Of a DNA stretch of 64,000 nucleotides, positions 59,016 to 64,000 are shown in pieces; the stretch's first letter is position 1, and every line of letters begins with the position of its first letter. Both the position numbers and the translations under genes were made by a program. The notes under the pieces were generated by a model that worked only from the letters and a program-made list of their open reading frames with translations, ran no database searches and was not told the origin of the DNA. The stretch is from assembly GCA_022394775.1 (NCBI GenBank), contig JAGFCB010000038.1, forward strand, positions 44,619-108,618. Reading direction: 5' to 3'. The DNA is from Candidatus Poribacteria bacterium (lineage in GTDB: Bacteria > Poribacteria > WGA-4E > WGA-3G).

Positions 59016-60101
59016 ATGACTATTCGAGTCGGTATTGTGGGTACAGGTGGCATTTCACGTGCACACCAACGGTCTTACATGCAAGTGGGCGGTTTTGAGA
59101 TCGTGGCAGTGTGCGACATCATCAAAAGCAAGGCAAACGAGGCTGCGGATCAGTGGGGTGTCCCCAGAAAACACGTCTTCACCAGCTACAACAAGATGCT
59201 TGAGATGGACGAAATCGATACGGTGAGTGTTTGCACCTACAACCAAGGGCATCGCCGTCCAACAGTGGCTGCGTTGAACGCTGGCAAGCACGTCTTCTGT
59301 GAGAAGCCGATGGCGGCGACCCTCCCGGATGCGACCGCAATGGTGCGGGCAGCGAAAGCGTCGGGCAAGATATTGCAAATCGGTATCCATAGCACGTTTA
59401 ATCCGAGGCTCCAATTTGCGAAGAAGGTAATCGATGAAGGGATGCTCGGCGACATCTACTATTCAGAATCTGCGGCGTGCAGACGACGCGGGAACCCGGC
59501 ACGCACGTTCATCTACAAGAAGACAGCGGGTGCGGGCGCGATTGTAGACATTGGGGTTTACAACATGCACGATTCGCTATATGCGATGGGGTATCCGAAA
59601 CCGGTGCGCGTTTCTGCAATCACCGAGGATTACATCTCTCAGCAAGATCCACAGTTCCGCGGGATCATGGATGTTGAAGAGTTCGGTGTGGCGTGGGTCC
59701 GGTTTGAAAATGGTGGCGTGATGGTGTTCAAGATCTCTTGGGCAGTACATCAGGATTCGCTCGGTCCGAGCTTTTGTCTCGGTAAAGAAGCAGGGATTTC
59801 TCTGAATGGGCCGGTCGTCTATGCCGATGCCTATACAAATGATCTTAAGAAATTGGTTAAATCCGAAGGACTCACTGCGGAAGCGAACCCACCGGAAGGG
59901 ATGACGACGATCCAGTTCTCTGGGTTTAAGGAGGTCAATGTCTGGCAGGCACAGATAACAGCGTTCCGTGAAGCCGTTAAGGCGGACGCTCCGTCACCGA
60001 TACCGCCGGAGGGTGTATTCCTGACGAACGTGATTATGGACGGTATTTTCCGTTCGCATGAATCGGGAAAAGAGGTTTCGGTAAGAGTGCCGGAGTTTTA
60101 G
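59016..60101 (+). CDS. Gfo/Idh/MocA family oxidoreductase
   Basis: VGIVGTGGISRAH, CEKPMA; close paralog of 7471-8556. Confidence 0.9.
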   Translation: MTIRVGIVGTGGISRAHQRSYMQVGGFEIVAVCDIIKSKANEAADQWGVPRKHVFTSYNKMLEMDEIDTVSVCTYNQGHRRPTVAALNAGKHVFCEKPMAATLPDATAMVRAAKASGKILQIGIHSTFNPRLQFAKKVIDEGMLGDIYYSESAACRRRGNPARTFIYKKTAGAGAIVDIGVYNMHDSLYAMGYPKPVRVSAITEDYISQQDPQFRGIMDVEEFGVAWVRFENGGVMVFKISWAVHQDSLGPSFCLGKEAGISLNGPVVYADAYTNDLKKLVKSEGLTAEANPPEGMTTIQFSGFKEVNVWQAQITAFREAVKADAPSPIPPEGVFLTNVIMDGIFRSHESGKEVSVRVPEF

Positions 60102-60135
60102 TGTATAGTCGCCAGCCATCGGCAATTAGTTAGTA

Positions 60136-60162
60136 GGCGGGGTTTGTAACCCCGCCTTTTTT
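60136..60162 (+). terminator. Rho-independent terminator GGCGGGGTT-TGT-AACCCCGCC-TTTTTT
   Basis: 9-bp perfect GC-rich stem followed by 6 T; between convergent genes. Confidence 0.8.
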
Positions 60163-60178
60163 AGGCATATCTGGCGTG

Positions 60179-61231
60179 TTACGCGAAATGGATAACATAT
60201 ATCCATGCCTGTTTTCCGCGAACATCCACAGTCAGTTGTTTCCCCACTTTGAGAAAACGCAATTGTCGTAACTCATCATCGAGAAATGTGTGTTGTGAAG
60301 TGAGCAGCACCATCCTTCCTCTTGGATTCAGGACGCGAGCATACTCCTTGAGGCAACGCCGGTATAGATTGGTAAGTTGTGGCACATTCCCAACAGTCTC
60401 ACCGAATGGAAGGTTAGAAACAATTTTATCGACTGTGTTCGGTTGCATCGGCAAGTTTCGGGCATCCCAGTGAAAGAATTGGCGCGGTTGATGTTGTCTA
60501 CCGAAATTTGTGAAGGTAGCGTCCAATGCGTCCGTAGAGACATCACCGCCGATAAGGTAGTCATAGCGGTTAATCAGTGCCCGTTCTAACAGAATGGTAC
60601 CTGCACCACACATCGCATCTAAAAAAACATCCTTTGGATGTGGTCGCGAGAGGCGTACCATGCTATAAGCCAACGTCGGTTTAAGGGATGCGGGGATATG
60701 AGCCTGTTTATAGGGACGTTGCGCCATATCGTTTTTCGAGAGTTTGACGCTGATGTAGCCGTCATCTCCATGGACCTCTGCCCAGACATCAAGTGCTGAA
60801 TCGCCAGGGGACAGATACCACCCCCGTTTTACTAACGCTTGTTCAATCACACGTTGGAGGTCGGTGCGTCGGAAGTTACGTTTTCCTGAGAGTCGGCTGG
60901 TTACGCGAAACGGCACTCGTTTTCGGACACCGATCCCTGCCTGTTTACAGCATTCAAATACCTCTTTGAAATTGAAGCGCGAGAGTGAACCGCTGAGTGC
61001 TGCTAAAGAACTGCGCGAACGCGTCATCTTCGGGGCCCGCTTTAAAACGCAGAAGAGGTGCTCCGCTGTTCGGAGTGCGAGCAGTTCACGTGGGTTGCCT
61101 GTGTATTGGAAGAGGAGGCGTTGCGGCTTGCGTTCAAGGATCTTCAGATGCCCTGTGTCGCCGAAACGCTGTGATAACTCCTCACGTGCGATGGTTTCTA
61201 ATCCTGCGCTTACAATAATGGAATAAAGCAT
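60179..61231 (-). CDS. THUMP-domain class I SAM RNA methyltransferase (Trm14/RlmL-like)
   Basis: MLYSIIVSAGLETIAREEL; FLDAMCGAGTILLERAL; IVSNLPFGETVG. ATG at 61231 preferred to 61303. Confidence 0.8.
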   Translation of the reverse strand: MLYSIIVSAGLETIAREELSQRFGDTGHLKILERKPQRLLFQYTGNPRELLALRTAEHLFCVLKRAPKMTRSRSSLAALSGSLSRFNFKEVFECCKQAGIGVRKRVPFRVTSRLSGKRNFRRTDLQRVIEQALVKRGWYLSPGDSALDVWAEVHGDDGYISVKLSKNDMAQRPYKQAHIPASLKPTLAYSMVRLSRPHPKDVFLDAMCGAGTILLERALINRYDYLIGGDVSTDALDATFTNFGRQHQPRQFFHWDARNLPMQPNTVDKIVSNLPFGETVGNVPQLTNLYRRCLKEYARVLNPRGRMVLLTSQHTFLDDELRQLRFLKVGKQLTVDVRGKQAWIYVIHFA

Positions 61232-61239
61232 AGTTTTTT

Positions 61240-61349
61240 TATAGTTGTCAGTTATCAGTAAGAGAAGATGCCCTGCTGGCGGGGTTTCAAACACCGCCAG
61301 CAAAGGGGAATACGTAAGTCCTATAGTTATCAGTTGTCAGTAAGAGAAG
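61240..61349. repeat. MITE-like element copy 4 (5'-truncated, 61268-61322) flanked by 28-bp direct repeats
   Basis: TATAGTTGTCAGTTATCAGTAAGAGAAG (61240-61267) and TATAGTTATCAGTTGTCAGTAAGAGAAG (61322-61349) differ at 2 positions. Between them: CTGGCGGGGTTTCAAACACCGCCAGCAAAGG...TACGTAAGTCC. Confidence 0.65.
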
Positions 61350-63603
61350 CGGGTTCGGGCCAATTTAGGTGACGGTGTAGGAAGCTGAATGTGTCTGTGG
61401 AATTGATTTGATGTCCACCATCAAAGAATTCAATCTCTGTTCTATCGGCAACACCCAACCGAACGTAGAGCCGCCGAACGACAGCAAATTCGTGAGCGAC
61501 CCATTCATCGGGTGCGACCCCGTCGTCGTGTCCGCGTTCCACCATAAACGGGCGCGGTGCAATGAGTCCCGCCATCTCGCCATAGTTAAAAGTATTTCCT
61601 AAATCAAACTCCGGCATCTCATATTCGCCCGTGAACATATAGCTGTAACGGGAATCATAGGTCGCATTTTTGACGATCCACTCGTTGAAATCGGCGGAAC
61701 AGATTGAGCAGGCATATCGCTCAAGGACTGCGGGCACACGCATCGCGGTCTTACCACCATAGGAGAGTCCGTAAAACCCGATCCGATCTGGATCAACGAA
61801 CGGTTGTTCCGCGAGCCACTCAAGCGTCTGTTCATGCTGACGAATAATCAACGAAAAGAGTGACCATTTGATGGGATTCCCTTTGCGCTGAATGACACGG
61901 AAAGCATCTTGACCAATGTAAGGGTTCTGAGGGGCATAGGTAATGAACCCTCTGTCTGCCAAGCTTGCGGCGTAAGCGTGATAAACAGATTCGATTTTCG
62001 GATCGGCAGTATCTTGCGGTCTCCCTTCTAAACCGTGTTGACAGACAACAACAGGACGTTGCTCACCGGGCTGTAGGTCATTCGGTAGAAGTAAAATACC
62101 GTAAGCGAAAACACCGTCCCAAACATCAAGAACGACTTCGTAGCCTTTCCAACGGGGTTCGTCATAGATGAGTCGAGTTCTTGGATTGGCAGGGACATCG
62201 GGTGGTGGACATTTCCCGATAACCTCGTCCCAGAAATAGGCTCTCGGATCCGTGCAAGTCTCTTCCCATCGTGCCAGCGAAGTAGTATCGGTTTTTTCCC
62301 AGAAGAACTGTTGCCGTTGCGATGCTGCTGCCCGTAAAAAGCGTTGCGTCAGATTGACTAACTGCATAAACTGTCGTTTTTGTCGCGCTTCAATATCGAA
62401 ATCGTTGACAGCTGCTGGTGTCGAGGATTGATCTCCATCAGGGCGTGCATTTTCAACACCGAGTCCGGTGAGCAAGGTGGTTAACGTCTCTTGAGATCCC
62501 GGTAATCTATCCTCAGTAGAGACGAGGCATAAGGCATCTTCACTATCGAGTTGATGATAGACCCCGTGTGCCCGGTTAAATTCTGATTTTACAGAATCGA
62601 GTGGCGGCGACACAAGCTGCCCCGGAGCAGCACCGCCACGTCCATCACGAACAGGCGGAGGTCCAGTGACTTCAGGTCCACGGCTCGCTTCAACAATCAA
62701 GGGGCGTGGCGCGATGAGGCTTGCGATTTCGGCATCCCCAAATTCGTGTAGCAGCCCCCACACATTGCGGTAGATCGGTTCTCGCCAGACCGCTTGCCGC
62801 GATTCAAAGTATCCACTGACAGCCGTCGCCTGAATACGTGTATCGACCGCAGCACTATGGAAGGCGATGAGTCCACCTTCACCGTACCCGATAACACCGA
62901 TTGGCATTTCGGAAAGCGACATCCAATCGACTAAGGATAGCACTTTTTGTACTTCATAGCCGATGATATGTCTGCCGAGTTGATACGCCATCCGATAGAT
63001 GAATTCGCGATGCGGTTGGTTGGTCATTGCACCGATCGTCGGGTTACCGGAGTAGGTATCATCACGGTTAATGAGAAGAGGAACAACAACACGGCACCCC
63101 GCTTTCGCCAAACGTCGGGCAAACTGAGCATTAGGGGGCAATTCATCGGTTACCCCGGCTATCATCTCCGGTGTCCAATCTGCGTCTGGTAGTGCGACAA
63201 CCTGCGCGATCATTGGGACGTTATGTGTCGGTTCTAAGAGCAGCCCTTCCCCCTCGACTTCGTCAAACACCTGCCAACGGACGCGGGATACGGTGTAATT
63301 CACATCTTCTGCGATGTGCGTGCCATCTTTCGTCGAGGCAACGTAACTAAGTGCTTCAATCGGCAGCCGTTCATCAAAACATCCAATCTGCTTTTTAAGT
63401 CGCTCGCGATTCGGCTCAATAGATTCAGCATACGCGTTGCGAGAACTATAGTCGCGATGCCACAACGTTTCCCGTTTTTCAACCGCACTTGCCACGGCAT
63501 CCATAACATAACCATCAAGAGCCTCGACCATCTGTGCAGCGAGGTCTCCATCGAATGTCAGAAGGTCTGTTCCTTGTAATGCTTGATTAGTATTGTTTGG
63601 CAT
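61330..63603 (-). CDS. Large alpha/beta hydrolase (acetylxylan esterase/dienelactone-hydrolase-like), probably two hydrolase units
   Basis: IGVIGYGEGGLIAFHSAAVD and IGFYGLSYGGKTAMRVPAVLERYACSICSADFNEW nucleophile-elbow motifs; FDGGHQIN. Confidence 0.75.
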   Translation of the reverse strand: MPNNTNQALQGTDLLTFDGDLAAQMVEALDGYVMDAVASAVEKRETLWHRDYSSRNAYAESIEPNRERLKKQIGCFDERLPIEALSYVASTKDGTHIAEDVNYTVSRVRWQVFDEVEGEGLLLEPTHNVPMIAQVVALPDADWTPEMIAGVTDELPPNAQFARRLAKAGCRVVVPLLINRDDTYSGNPTIGAMTNQPHREFIYRMAYQLGRHIIGYEVQKVLSLVDWMSLSEMPIGVIGYGEGGLIAFHSAAVDTRIQATAVSGYFESRQAVWREPIYRNVWGLLHEFGDAEIASLIAPRPLIVEASRGPEVTGPPPVRDGRGGAAPGQLVSPPLDSVKSEFNRAHGVYHQLDSEDALCLVSTEDRLPGSQETLTTLLTGLGVENARPDGDQSSTPAAVNDFDIEARQKRQFMQLVNLTQRFLRAAASQRQQFFWEKTDTTSLARWEETCTDPRAYFWDEVIGKCPPPDVPANPRTRLIYDEPRWKGYEVVLDVWDGVFAYGILLLPNDLQPGEQRPVVVCQHGLEGRPQDTADPKIESVYHAYAASLADRGFITYAPQNPYIGQDAFRVIQRKGNPIKWSLFSLIIRQHEQTLEWLAEQPFVDPDRIGFYGLSYGGKTAMRVPAVLERYACSICSADFNEWIVKNATYDSRYSYMFTGEYEMPEFDLGNTFNYGEMAGLIAPRPFMVERGHDDGVAPDEWVAHEFAVVRRLYVRLGVADRTEIEFFDGGHQINSTDTFSFLHRHLNWPEPASLTDN

Positions 63604-63696
63604 ACGAGTTCCTTTGTAGTGTAGCCGTCAGCAACCGGCTATCGGCTTTCAGCAGTCAGTTGGCGGTCCGAAAGCATAGCGAACAATAAATCATTT

Positions 63697-64000
63697 TCAA
63701 ATAACGCTGTCCTGTTTTAACTTTGCGACTTCGTCTGGCGACATTTCCAATACACGCGTCAGAACCTCGGATGTGTGTTCGCCGAGACTGGGAGCGGGTG
63801 CTTCCACGTTTCCGGGGGTTTTCGATAATTTGATCGGCACCCCCGGCACTTCAACATCCCCTGTAATCTGATGTGCGATGCGGGTAATCATCTCGCGTGC
63901 TTGCACCTGTGGATGGTTCACCACTTTGTCCATCGCATTGATGGGACCGCACGGCACACCAATCTTTCCGAGCGCATCGATCCACGCATCGGTTGTCCGT
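63697..64000 (-). CDS. CaiB/BaiF (class III) CoA-transferase, C-terminal part (continues beyond window)
   Basis: CGPINAMDKVVNHPQVQAREMI...VPGVPIKLSKTPGNVEAPAPSLGEHTSEVL; the frame runs on to the window edge. Confidence 0.85.
   Translation of the reverse strand, partial: RTTDAWIDALGKIGVPCGPINAMDKVVNHPQVQAREMITRIAHQITGDVEVPGVPIKLSKTPGNVEAPAPSLGEHTSEVLTRVLEMSPDEVAKLKQDSVI

Overview
The window is a gene-dense bacterial chromosome segment with no rRNA, tRNA or CRISPR array that I could see. The paralog content and short intergenic palindromes suggest a Poribacteria-like uncultured lineage; this is inference. Housekeeping genes are acnA, dusB, dapF-dapA, alr, potBC permeases, dnaE and phhB. Around them are secreted or repeat-rich proteins (TPR, WD40, PQQ-propeller, FG-GAP), an M16 protease, Gfo/Idh/MocA oxidoreductases and hydrolases.

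Main observations:
(1) 20998-21570(-) is probably one AhpD-like selenoprotein with a CHYU (CxxU) active site. The ORF caller split it at an in-frame TGA, and a bacterial-SECIS-like hairpin lies just downstream of that TGA.
(2) 36.8-46.1 kb(-) is a Mod/Res restriction-modification system interrupted by an overlapping AAA ATPase + PIN nuclease pair, a decayed second copy of the ATPase gene start, and a WD40 gene. It is a candidate composite defense system.
(3) A dispersed MITE-like element with GGACTTACGCA termini occurs in four copies, each next to a gene start. Standalone hairpins elsewhere resemble its core.
(4) Three tandem secreted paralogs share a WG-x-[LI]-K C-terminal motif.
(5) An HNH protein resembles phosphorothioate-DNA-dependent type IV restriction enzymes.

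All functional names come from reading the translated motifs; no database search was run.
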